Shown: positions 36,072 to 43,797 of the stretch, in pieces
Layout of the letters: every line of letters starts with the position of its first letter
How positions within the stretch are numbered: the first letter of the stretch is position 1
From: Flavobacteriales bacterium
GTDB lineage: Bacteria; Bacteroidota; Bacteroidia; Flavobacteriales_G; Salibacteraceae
NCBI GenBank assembly: GCA_020435995.1
Contig: JAGQYO010000023.1
Span: 1 to 49,730, forward strand
Length of the DNA: 49,730 bases
Reading direction: 5' to 3'
Translations under genes and position numbers: made by a program
Notes under the pieces: model-generated
Told to the model about the DNA's origin: nothing
The model's database searches: none
What the model saw: only the letters and a program-made list of their open reading frames with translations

Positions 36072-37616
36072 CTATTTTAACAAATTCTCGCCTGCGGAAT
36101 TTCTAAAGTGATACTCCATTAGTGGCAGTGAATTGCTCGAAGATACCCCAATCCATTTTTTATACTTCCAGAACCACTTTCTCTGATAGGAAGCAAAGCC
36201 CTTTTTAAAGTAAGCCTCAATAAAGGGATGGCAGAAGATATTTACATCTCTATTTTCCTTAGCTACTTTGCTCAGCTTATTTTCGATGTCATCGATAAGT
36301 AAAATAGTTGCTCTTACTTCTTGGTCGCCATTAATTGTCATAATCGTCTCAGAAGTTTTAATAGCCATTTCAGGTCGCACCCTCTGTCTAGTAATCTGTA
36401 TTAATCCAAATTTACTTGGAGGCAGAATATGATGTTTTGCTTTGTCAGACTTCATAAAGTCCTTCATTTGATTCATCAATTCTCTTTTGTGCTCGGCCTT
36501 ACGCATGTCAATAAAATCAACCACGATGATGCCGCCCATATCTCTGAGTCTTAATTGACGTGCAATTTCATCGGCAGCTTCGGCATTTACCTTCATCGCT
36601 ACCGACTCTTGGTTGTCCTCCGACTTTGCGGTATTACCACTATTCACATCAATCACATGAAGTGCTTCTGTATGTTCAATCACCAAATAAGCCCCAGAAG
36701 GCATGGTTACATTTCGACCAAATAGTGCCTTTATCTGTTTTTCAATACCGAAGGCATCGAATACTGGCGTTTTGGTTTTGTGCAACTTTAAAATTGAGGA
36801 GCTTTCAGGTGAAATTGTTTCTAAATAAGCCTTGGTTTCTTCAAATAAAATAGGGTCATTAACCACAATGCTGTTGAAGCTTGGGTTTAATAAATCCCTA
36901 AGAATAGAAGCCGATCTACTCAATTCACCTAGTACCCTATTGGGTAATTTTCCGGAAACCATGGCTTGGTGCATGCGGTCCCATTTGTTCACTAGGTCTT
37001 TTAAATCTTGGTCGAGTTCGGCTACCTTCTTGTTCTCGGCAACGGTTCTTATGATTACTCCAAAATTTTTCGGTTTAATGCTCTCAATTAAATTGATGAG
37101 TCTTGATTTTTCGGTTTTGCTTCGTATTCGCTGAGAAACACTCACTTTATTTGAAAACGGCACTAACACTAAAAACCTGCCCGCAAGACTTATCTCACAT
37201 GCAATTCTAGGTCCCTTGGTCGAAATAGGCTCTTTAGCAACTTGCACTAATATCTCTTGCCCAGAGGAAAAAACATCTGAAATCTTTCCGTTTTTGTCTA
37301 TGTCTTTTTCAAGATTCAGACCGGCAAGCGAAGAGTTTTTCGACTTCCCTTTTCGCGTGTATTGAACAAATTTTTGAAGAGATCGCAGCTGGGGGCCAAG
37401 ATCTAAGTAATGCAAAAACGCATCACGTTCGTACCCAACGTCTACAAACGCAGCATTCAACCCAGGAACAACTTTTTTAATTCTTCCAAGATATAAATCT
37501 CCGACTGCAAACTCTGAGTTTACCTTCTCCTCATGTAATTCAACCAATCGCTTATCTTCCAATAAGGCGATCTTGACAACATCAGGAGTAGCATTTATAA
37601 TTAACTCCTTTTTCAC
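36072..37616 (-). CDS. rng: Ribonuclease E/G family protein
   Basis: The enzyme (514 aa from GTG 37616) is an RNase G-type endoribonuclease. The start is chosen because homologues begin with (M)-x-KELIINATPxxVKIALLEDKRL; an ATG at 37670 adds 18 unrelated residues. It has an S1 domain (about 35-135), then the catalytic region with HVIDVNSGN and IIVVDFIDM, whose Asp residues bind Mg2+. The long RNase E scaffold tail is absent. It processes rRNA and mRNA. It follows the 29-aa ribosomal-type gene by 64 bases. Confidence 0.93.
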   Translation of the reverse strand: MKKELIINATPDVVKIALLEDKRLVELHEEKVNSEFAVGDLYLGRIKKVVPGLNAAFVDVGYERDAFLHYLDLGPQLRSLQKFVQYTRKGKSKNSSLAGLNLEKDIDKNGKISDVFSSGQEILVQVAKEPISTKGPRIACEISLAGRFLVLVPFSNKVSVSQRIRSKTEKSRLINLIESIKPKNFGVIIRTVAENKKVAELDQDLKDLVNKWDRMHQAMVSGKLPNRVLGELSRSASILRDLLNPSFNSIVVNDPILFEETKAYLETISPESSSILKLHKTKTPVFDAFGIEKQIKALFGRNVTMPSGAYLVIEHTEALHVIDVNSGNTAKSEDNQESVAMKVNAEAADEIARQLRLRDMGGIIVVDFIDMRKAEHKRELMNQMKDFMKSDKAKHHILPPSKFGLIQITRQRVRPEMAIKTSETIMTINGDQEVRATILLIDDIENKLSKVAKENRDVNIFCHPFIEAYFKKGFASYQRKWFWKYKKWIGVSSSNSLPLMEYHFRNSAGENLLK

Positions 37617-37680
37617 AAGATGAAATTTGGTTAAGAAAACAAAGAAAGGTGTGGCACCGAGCCACACCATTAAAGCCTAA

Positions 37681-37770
37681 TTACTTACGCTTATGTCTGT
37701 TTTTTCTTAATCTTTTCTTTCTCTTGTGCGTTGCTATCTTATGTCTCTTTCTTTTTTTACCACTTGGCAT
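37681..37770 (-). CDS. 29-aa AURKAIP1/COX24 (mS38/bS22)-like ribosomal protein
   Basis: The frame encodes a 29-residue protein, over half Lys or Arg: MPSGKKRKRHK, IATHKRKKRLRKNRHKRK. The KKR-x-x-K-x-x-x-HKR-x-KR-x-RKNRHK pattern matches the AURKAIP1/COX24 family, whose members are mitochondrial mS38 and mycobacterial bS22, bound near the decoding centre. It is 3 bases after a TPR gene and upstream of rng, all on one strand. Assignment to a ribosomal subunit is from the family, not shown by the sequence. Confidence 0.8.
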   Translation of the reverse strand: MPSGKKRKRHKIATHKRKKRLRKNRHKRK

Positions 37771-37773
37771 AAG

Positions 37774-38244
37774 CTAAAGTTTTTCTAATTCATTTATCGC
37801 CTTGATGGCGCTTTTCTTTATTTCTTTTTCTCCTTCACCCTGAGCCAGCATTCTGAGCTGAGTTAGTGCGCTAGAGGTGTCATTTATTTCGAGGTATGAC
37901 ATACCTAATAGATATCTCGCTTCATCCCTTTCAGGATTGATTTCCAAAACGGTCAAAAACCTTTCAACCGCCTTATCATACTGCCCAGACTGAACTGAAA
38001 AATAACCCAAATAAAAATGAGCTTCCACATTTTGCGGATCCTCTTCAAGAACTTCTCTAAGTAGTGTTATACCCGCCATTGGAGGCTCTTTTCCGGAGGA
38101 AATTAACTCAACGGCTTGGTTAATTTTCTCAGAAACCGAATCAACTTTTGCTACAGCAGGTTGATTTGGCTTAGTAGGAGCTAGCCAAATGGCAACTCCT
38201 AAAAACAATGTACCAACTACGGCTATTAACTGACCCCTCTTCAA
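37774..38244 (-). CDS. Membrane-anchored TPR protein
   Basis: The 156-aa protein has one N-terminal membrane helix (QLIAVVGTLFLGVAIWL) and then two to three TPR units (AHFYLGYFSVQSGQYDKAVERF and the next repeat ARYLLGMSYLEINDTSSAL). The TPR part should face the periplasm. It lies between HU (7-base gap) and the 29-aa ribosomal-type gene (3-base gap), an order I believe is conserved in relatives. Function unknown. Confidence 0.82.
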   Translation of the reverse strand: MKRGQLIAVVGTLFLGVAIWLAPTKPNQPAVAKVDSVSEKINQAVELISSGKEPPMAGITLLREVLEEDPQNVEAHFYLGYFSVQSGQYDKAVERFLTVLEINPERDEARYLLGMSYLEINDTSSALTQLRMLAQGEGEKEIKKSAIKAINELEKL

Positions 38245-38251
38245 GCGTAAG

Positions 38252-38539
38252 TTAAGCCTTAACCTTTGATTTTACATCTGCTGCAAAAGTTTTTGCAGGT
38301 TTAAACGCAGGTATGTAGTGCTCAGGGATAACGATACTGGTGTTTTTCGAAATATTTCTTCCAGTTTTTTCAGCTCTCTTTTTCAAGATAAAACTTCCAA
38401 ATCCTCTCAGGTAAACGTTCTCACCTCCACCCATAGAATTCTTTACTACACTCATAAACGCCTCAACAGTAGATTGTACTACATGTTTTTCAATACCCGT
38501 AGATTCGGAGATTTCGTTGACAATATCAGCCTTCGTCAT
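38252..38539 (-). CDS. HU/IHF-family DNA-binding protein
   Basis: The 95-aa nucleoid protein shows MTKADIVNEISESTGI, then VYLRGFGSFILKKR, and the beta-arm region ending IPEHYIPAFKPAKTF. Proteins here are labelled HU or himA in relatives; the single gene suggests a homodimer. It leads the leftward group to prfB and has a strong promoter with a structured leader. Confidence 0.94.
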   Translation of the reverse strand: MTKADIVNEISESTGIEKHVVQSTVEAFMSVVKNSMGGGENVYLRGFGSFILKKRAEKTGRNISKNTSIVIPEHYIPAFKPAKTFAADVKSKVKA

Positions 38540-38579
38540 TTGTAAATTTTTATTGTATGTAATTAATATTTAGCACTTT

Positions 38580-38641
38580 AAGCCGAAAAAACCGGCTTTT
38601 CCTTTCGGGCCGCAAATATACAATAAATCTCTATGAATCAA
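38580..38641 (-). promoter_or_regulatory. HU promoter and leader hairpin
   Basis: On the minus strand TTG (38641-38639), 18 bases, then TATATTTG (38620-38613) is a near-ideal promoter. Between it and the start lies a hairpin, AAGCCG (38580-38585) with CGGCTT (38593-38598) and a 7-base loop, inside a leader of about 65 bases. The hairpin could affect mRNA stability or translation. Confidence 0.6.
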
Positions 38642-38657
38642 CAACTTTGATTACACC

Positions 38658-38665
38658 TATTTTTG
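38658..38665 (+). promoter_or_regulatory. -7 box of mutY
   Basis: TATTTTTG matches TAnnTTTG and overlaps an upstream ATG-like start at 38663, so translation most likely begins at ATG 38681, 15 bases downstream. Confidence 0.45.
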
Positions 38666-38680
38666 AAGATTCATAAAATC

Positions 38681-39724
38681 ATGGACTTTTTATTTTCAAA
38701 TACACTCATCAATTGGTTCTCTAAACACCAAAGGGACTTGCCTTGGAGGAAGACCAATGACCCCTATTCTATATGGCTTTCAGAAGTTATTCTGCAACAA
38801 ACGCGAGTAAATCAAGGGCTTCCATACTTTCAAAAATTTATTACAACCTACCCAACTGTTCATGATTTAGCGAGGGCTTCGGAGGATGAAGTTTTGAAAA
38901 TGTGGCAAGGTCTGGGATATTATTCCCGTGGGAGACGCCTTTTAGCTACCGCCAAAGCGATTTCCGAAATGCATGAATTTCCCAAAAAATATGAGAGCCT
39001 TATTGAACTAAACGGTATAGGCGACTACACCGCTTCGGCCATTTCATCATTTAGCAACAACGAATATCGAGCAGTATTAGATGGAAACGTTTTTAGGGTA
39101 TTATCTCGATATTTTGGATTAGCCGAACCAATTAATTCTACTAGCGGAAAGAAAAAGTTTCAAGAATTGGCGCTGTCCATGCTACCCCGAAAAAACACTT
39201 CTACATACAACCAAGCGATTATGGAATTTGGCGCTCTCCAGTGCATACCTAAAAATCCCGATTGTAGTATTTGTCCACTTCAAGATTCTTGCTACGCCTT
39301 GAGCCAAAAGAAGATTAACACCCTACCCGTAAAAAACCGAAAAAAAGCTCCAACGGCGTTGTTCCTTTACTTTGCTGTTATCAATATTAACGATCACTTG
39401 CTTCTTCGCAAGAGACCAAAACATGGAATTTGGGCCAGATTATTCGAATTTCCAAATTTAGAGGTTGAAGTAGAAATGCCAGAAATAGACATCCTTGAAA
39501 ACCTCAAAGCGCACTTTAATATCGAATCGCCTGTACTGCGCGTGAGTCATGAATACCATCACGCGCTCACACACCGAAAAATAAAGGCTAAGTTTTTTGA
39601 ATTCAAGGCAAACCAAGATTATAAAATACCTGAGCATTGTACTTTAGTTTCTCAAGACGAAATACACACATACGCAGTTCCGCGACTCCTCGAAAAGTAC
39701 TTAAATGAAAAAAAGTATAACTAA
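38681..39724 (+). CDS. mutY: A/G-specific adenine glycosylase MutY
   Basis: The 347-aa enzyme removes adenine mispaired with 8-oxoguanine. It has E35 in SEVILQQTRV, D134 in LDGNVFRVLSR, the helix-hairpin-helix LNGIGDYTASA, and four iron-sulfur cysteines (C188-x6-C195-x2-C198-x5-C204). The C-terminal NUDIX-like domain (HALTHRKIKAKFFEF) reads 8-oxoG. I use ATG 38681 because the -7 box covers the upstream start. It heads the mutY-ssb-gldE-gldD group. Confidence 0.95.
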   Translation: MDFLFSNTLINWFSKHQRDLPWRKTNDPYSIWLSEVILQQTRVNQGLPYFQKFITTYPTVHDLARASEDEVLKMWQGLGYYSRGRRLLATAKAISEMHEFPKKYESLIELNGIGDYTASAISSFSNNEYRAVLDGNVFRVLSRYFGLAEPINSTSGKKKFQELALSMLPRKNTSTYNQAIMEFGALQCIPKNPDCSICPLQDSCYALSQKKINTLPVKNRKKAPTALFLYFAVININDHLLLRKRPKHGIWARLFEFPNLEVEVEMPEIDILENLKAHFNIESPVLRVSHEYHHALTHRKIKAKFFEFKANQDYKIPEHCTLVSQDEIHTYAVPRLLEKYLNEKKYN

Positions 39725-39733
39725 AGAATTGGT

Positions 39734-39741
39734 TAACTTTG
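39734..39741 (+). promoter_or_regulatory. -7 box of ssb
   Basis: TAACTTTG matches the consensus and lies 19 bases before ATG 39761, so ssb and the gld genes can be transcribed apart from mutY. Confidence 0.45.
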
Positions 39742-39760
39742 CCCCATACATTAAAGAGAA

Positions 39761-40198
39761 ATGGCAGGTAGTGTAAACAAGGTGATTCTCCTTGGAAATT
39801 TGGGTAAAGATCCAGAGGTAAAGTATTTTGAAGAAGGAAGAGGCGTAGCTTCATTTTCCTTGGCAACCACACGCAGTTATAAGGACAAAAACGGTGAAAG
39901 GCAGGAACAAACAGACTGGCACAATGTGGTTGTTTGGAAGCCTGGTTTGGTTGGTATAGTTGAAAAATACCTAAAAAAAGGGAATAAAATTTATGTAGAA
40001 GGTATGCTGCGAACCCGCAGTTGGGAAGATCAAAATCAAGTTACCAAATACACCACGGAAGTAATTGTAGACAACCTCACCTTGCTCGGAGGTCCAAATG
40101 AACCAACAACAACACCAACAAATAAGCCCGAAGGACAGAAACCTGATTCAAAAACATCTGCAACACCAGACGATGATGATGACGATCTTCCCTTTTAA
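39761..40198 (+). CDS. ssb: Single-stranded DNA-binding protein
   Basis: The 145-aa protein has the OB fold in residues 1-110 (MAGSVNKVILLGNLGKDPEV, ERQEQTDWHNVVVW, KGNKIYVEGMLRTRSWED), a Thr/Pro-rich linker and the acidic tip DDDDDLPF that binds partner proteins. It lies between mutY and gldE. Confidence 0.96.
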   Translation: MAGSVNKVILLGNLGKDPEVKYFEEGRGVASFSLATTRSYKDKNGERQEQTDWHNVVVWKPGLVGIVEKYLKKGNKIYVEGMLRTRSWEDQNQVTKYTTEVIVDNLTLLGGPNEPTTTPTNKPEGQKPDSKTSATPDDDDDDLPF

Positions 40199-40220
40199 GT
40201 TAAACGAACTTTGTAATTGA

Positions 40221-41570
40221 ATGGAGCCTCCCCCGGAGAGTTTTTTATTTTTATCATCGATTCTTCAGCCGTTTTCCTTTGAGGCGATCATAGGAATTCT
40301 GCCTCTGATTGTACTCCTTATTTGCTCAGGCCTTATCTCGGGGTCTGAAATTGCGTTTTTCTCTATTAACCCTGCCATGGTTAATAGTATGGAAGAAAAC
40401 AAAACAAAAAAATACTCCTTGGTCATCGACCTACTTAAAAGACCCAAGAGGCTGTTGGCCACTATTCTGATTGCCAATAATTTTATTAATGTGGCCATTA
40501 TTATATTGTCAAGTGCTATCACCAACACGATTTTCAATTTTAAGGGAAATGAACTTATTGGGTTTATCTTCCAAGTTATTGTCATCACATTTCTTATCCT
40601 GTTATTTGGAGAGGTGATACCTAAGGTGTATGCGAACAAAAATGTACTCAAGCTGAGTGCGCTAATGGCCTTTCCAATGACTGTAATGCTTAAGCTGTTT
40701 TATCCTCTAAGCTCAACAATGGTATCGGCCACAAGTTTTATCGATAAACGATTTAAAAAGCGAAGTGAAAATATTTCGGTGGATGAACTCTCGCACGCGT
40801 TGGAATTAACTTCAGACGAAAATGCCGATGACGAAGAAAAGAAAATTCTTACTGGAATTGTCCAATTCGGCAATACGGATGTAAAACAAATCATGACGCC
40901 CAGAATGGATGTTTTCACAATTGAAATTACTGAGAACTTTCAATCTGTAAAGGAATTTATTTTGGATGCAGGGTACTCTAGAATTCCCGTTTACAAAGAA
41001 AATTTTGATAAAATAGAAGGCGTTTTATATGTAAAGGATTTGCTGCCGCACATTGATGAAAATCAGAATTTCAATTGGCAACAAATGCTAAGATCTCCGT
41101 TTTTTGTCCCAGAAAACAAAAAAATAGATGATCTCTTAAAAGAGTTTCAAGAAAAGAAAATCCATCTTGCCATAGTGGTAGATGAATATGGTGGCAGCTC
41201 AGGCTTAGTTGCACTTGAAGACATCATTGAAGAAATTGTTGGAGATATCTCAGATGAATTTGATGACGATGATATCACCTACTCAAAATTAGATGAAGAG
41301 AATTTTATTTTTGAAGGTAAAATCGCACTCAAAGATTTTTATAGGTTAATTGAAATCGAAGGGGATGAGTTCGAAAACGCCAAAGGTGACTCCGATTCGT
41401 TGGCAGGGTTTATTATAGAGTTAGAAGGTAAAATCCCTAAAAAGGGTGAGCAAATTGCATTTAAAAACTATGTATTTACCATAGAAGCTGCCAACGCACG
41501 AAAAATTAGTACCATTAAAGTTACCTTACCACAAAGCGTTACTGATGAACAAAATGAAGCTACGGATTAG
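40221..41570 (+). CDS. gldE: Gliding motility-associated protein GldE
   Basis: The 449-aa protein has an N-terminal DUF21/CNNM membrane domain with three or four helices (residues 18-190), two CBS domains (IMTPRMDVFTIE, RIPVYKENFDKIEG, then AIVVDEYGGSSGLVALEDIIEEIVG) and a C-terminal CorC/HlyC-type domain. Related proteins move Mg2+ or other ions. GldE overexpression compensates for some gldD defects in Flavobacterium, and the pair is conserved. Its end overlaps gldD by 17 bases. Confidence 0.92.
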   Translation: MEPPPESFLFLSSILQPFSFEAIIGILPLIVLLICSGLISGSEIAFFSINPAMVNSMEENKTKKYSLVIDLLKRPKRLLATILIANNFINVAIIILSSAITNTIFNFKGNELIGFIFQVIVITFLILLFGEVIPKVYANKNVLKLSALMAFPMTVMLKLFYPLSSTMVSATSFIDKRFKKRSENISVDELSHALELTSDENADDEEKKILTGIVQFGNTDVKQIMTPRMDVFTIEITENFQSVKEFILDAGYSRIPVYKENFDKIEGVLYVKDLLPHIDENQNFNWQQMLRSPFFVPENKKIDDLLKEFQEKKIHLAIVVDEYGGSSGLVALEDIIEEIVGDISDEFDDDDITYSKLDEENFIFEGKIALKDFYRLIEIEGDEFENAKGDSDSLAGFIIELEGKIPKKGEQIAFKNYVFTIEAANARKISTIKVTLPQSVTDEQNEATD

Positions 41571-42129
41571 CACATCAATTGGGTTAATTTTCATACTTAT
41601 AAGTTGCCAGGAGGATGTTAATTCACCGAAGCCACTTGGGTATTTTAGAATTGAGTTTCCCGAAAAAGAATACCAACATTACGAAGGAAATTGTCCGTTT
41701 GAGTTTTCATATCCTGTGCAATCCATTTTGGATACTCAAAAACGCGAAAACCGAGAACCTTGTTGGATGAATTTACATTATCCCCAATATGCGGCAACCA
41801 TACATTTAACATATAACCAATTGAATGACACCAACCTAGCGACATATTTAGAAGATTCTCGAAAATTAGCCATGAAGCATACTGTTCGTGCCGACAATAT
41901 TGAAGAAAGGGTATTTGAAAACCCCGAAGAACATGTTTATGGGATAGCTTATGATTTTGAAGGTAACACAGCTTCTAATTTTCAGTTTATCATAACCGAC
42001 AGCACGCGGCATTTTATGCGCGGGTCGATGTATTTCAATTTACCCCCCAATAGCGATTCCTTACTACCGATTGCAAGCTTTATTAAAAAAGATCTTATCG
42101 TATTAATGGAGTCCTTTAGGTGGAGGTAA
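41554..42129 (+). CDS. gldD: Gliding motility lipoprotein GldD
   Basis: The 191-aa protein (ATG 41554; another at 41545) has a lipoprotein signal ending LIFILIS-C. The mature part starts with PLGYFRIEFPEKEYQHYEG and contains CPFEFSYP and RHFMRGSMYFN, the GldD hallmarks. GldD is needed for gliding and type IX secretion in Flavobacterium johnsoniae. It overlaps gldE by 17 bases, giving translational coupling, and the convergent ctaA by 14 bases. Confidence 0.93.
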   Translation: MKLRISTSIGLIFILISCQEDVNSPKPLGYFRIEFPEKEYQHYEGNCPFEFSYPVQSILDTQKRENREPCWMNLHYPQYAATIHLTYNQLNDTNLATYLEDSRKLAMKHTVRADNIEERVFENPEEHVYGIAYDFEGNTASNFQFIITDSTRHFMRGSMYFNLPPNSDSLLPIASFIKKDLIVLMESFRWR

Positions 42130-43138
42130 CCCTCAACGAATGGACTGAAGCTAAAACTGAGCCGAGCAACACAAGCGCCCCCAATTGGTGTAAAATTCCG
42201 AGCAACAGTGGCACTTGGAACAACAAGGTAAAAACACCAAGTAAAAATTGAAACATCACAGTGATAAACATCCATCGGACACTCGTTATTTGACGCGACG
42301 TTAGTGGCATTCTCAGGGCTTTAAAGTAGCTGTATCCTATTACACCGAGTACTATAATTGCCAGGGTGCGATGGGCAAATTGAACTCCAGATTTGCCTTC
42401 AATAAAATTTAAATAAATTGGATCTAAGGCCCATACTGCATCGGCTACGAGTTGGCCATCCATCAATGGATAAGTATTGTGTACCCACCCTGCTTTTAAA
42501 CCAGCAACAAAAGCACCAAACACAATTTGAGCTATGCTTAAAGCAAATATCCACTTTAATACACGGCGGAAATCCGGAAAATCAATCAGGGAGGTTTCTT
42601 TGTGTTTTAAACCCATGGCCACCCACCATATATACATGCATGTAACAAAGGCGGTGATCAGATGTGCCGCAAGTCTGTAATGAGAGACCCTCGGTTCTAA
42701 ATTCAAACCACTTTTTACCATGTACCATCCCAAAAAGGCTTGAAAGCCACCTAGCACAAAAATCACGATGAGATGCTTTTTTAAGGAAGGTGTAAGCCAC
42801 TTTTTGGCGAGAAAAAACACAAAGGGAATCAGAAAAACCAGCCCCATAAGCCTTCCGAAAAGCCTGTGAATGTATTCCCACCAAAAAATCGATTTAAAAT
42901 CATCGATCGTAAAGTGGTTATTCAGTTCTCTAAATTCTGGATACTGCTTGTACTTTTCAAAGGCTATATGCCATGCTGCATCCGAAGTGGGAGGAATAAA
43001 ACCCATTATTGGATTCCAATCTACCATGGATAACCCAGAATGGGTGAGACGTGTAATACCACCGATGGCCACCATCAAAAAAACCATAACGGCTCCCGTG
43101 ATCAACCAAATCCAAATAATTTTCTCCTTTCGATTCAT
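42116..43138 (-). CDS. ctaA: Heme A synthase (COX15/CtaA family)
   Basis: The 340-aa protein has about eight membrane helices and converts heme O to heme A for aa3-type oxidases. It shows IGGITRLTHSGLSMVDWNPIMG, EYIHRLFGRLMG and HRTLAIIVLG, with the conserved His and Glu residues. The 2-type (proteobacterial) group fits. I chose ATG 43138 because a terminator-like hairpin lies between it and the upstream ATG at 43180. Confidence 0.9.
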   Translation of the reverse strand: MNRKEKIIWIWLITGAVMVFLMVAIGGITRLTHSGLSMVDWNPIMGFIPPTSDAAWHIAFEKYKQYPEFRELNNHFTIDDFKSIFWWEYIHRLFGRLMGLVFLIPFVFFLAKKWLTPSLKKHLIVIFVLGGFQAFLGWYMVKSGLNLEPRVSHYRLAAHLITAFVTCMYIWWVAMGLKHKETSLIDFPDFRRVLKWIFALSIAQIVFGAFVAGLKAGWVHNTYPLMDGQLVADAVWALDPIYLNFIEGKSGVQFAHRTLAIIVLGVIGYSYFKALRMPLTSRQITSVRWMFITVMFQFLLGVFTLLFQVPLLLGILHQLGALVLLGSVLASVHSLRVTST

Positions 43139-43143
43139 TCCTA

Positions 43144-43172
43144 AAAAAGAATGGCGCAAAATTATGCGCCAT
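43144..43172 (-). terminator. Hairpin and U-run between HMA lipoprotein gene and ctaA
   Basis: ATGGCGCA (43151-43158) and TGCGCCAT (43165-43172) form a perfect 8-bp stem with a 6-base loop. The minus strand continues TCTTTTTT. It ends the HMA gene's transcript and lies only a few bases before the ctaA start, so it may act as an attenuator for ctaA. Confidence 0.8.
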
Positions 43173-43202
43173 CTCTTCACTTATTAAAACTTTAGTTGAA
43201 TC

Positions 43203-43652
43203 TTATTTAATCCTTCTTAAAAAGGCATCAAAAACATTTGGAAAGGCGATAGGCCGGAACAAACTCTTTTTGGTCATGCCAGAACTTTCAGTTTTATCAC
43301 CCGCAGGTACATTTTCAGCCCCCGTCGTGTGCTTCAACGTAAAACCATTAACCGAGTATTTTTCGCCGCCACCCATATTACTTACGACGGATATAATTTG
43401 ATCTTTTTCTATTTCGCTAGCATTGTACTTAACTATACAGTTCTTATCATCAAACACCACTTTAGCCTCAAGAATTCCAGCCGTTTCATTCAACTTATCT
43501 TCTATTGAACGGGCACATCCCATAGAACACGTCATGCCTTCTATTTCGAAGCTAGCTTCTGCCATTTGAACGGGTGACGCTTGTTTATTAGAACAGGCCA
43601 TTAACGCCCAAAACAAGAGTACAACGGAAGCAAATTGTAAAAATCCTTTCAT
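43203..43652 (-). CDS. Lipoprotein with heavy-metal-associated domain (CxxxC)
   Basis: The 149-aa protein (ATG 43652; another at 43676) has a lipobox (LLFWALMA-C20). Residues 34-100 are an HMA domain, SFEIEGMTCSMGCARSIEDKL, where the metal cysteines are C42 and C46 as C-x3-C rather than the usual C-x2-C. The tail is Lys/Thr-rich. A periplasm-facing metal carrier, perhaps for copper, is likely; its position next to ctaA is consistent with oxidase assembly but does not prove it. Confidence 0.82.
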   Translation of the reverse strand: MKGFLQFASVVLLFWALMACSNKQASPVQMAEASFEIEGMTCSMGCARSIEDKLNETAGILEAKVVFDDKNCIVKYNASEIEKDQIISVVSNMGGGEKYSVNGFTLKHTTGAENVPAGDKTESSGMTKKSLFRPIAFPNVFDAFLRRIK

Positions 43653-43781
43653 AATCTTCAGTAATTGAAGAAACAAAAATAACCATCAATGTCTAAAGTC
43701 AATCTATAATGATCAGAATAACTCCTGCATATCAGCAATTTAGCATTTTTTTAAACTTTTAATTTCAAGAAGGCCATACGC

Positions 43782-43789
43782 TATATTTG
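43782..43789 (+). promoter_or_regulatory. -7 box of the tatC gene
   Basis: TATATTTG matches TAnnTTTG perfectly and ends 8 bases before ATG 43798, so the leader would be only a few bases. If translation starts at the later ATG 43843, the leader is near 48 bases. Confidence 0.55.
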
Positions 43790-43797
43790 CGCGCTCA

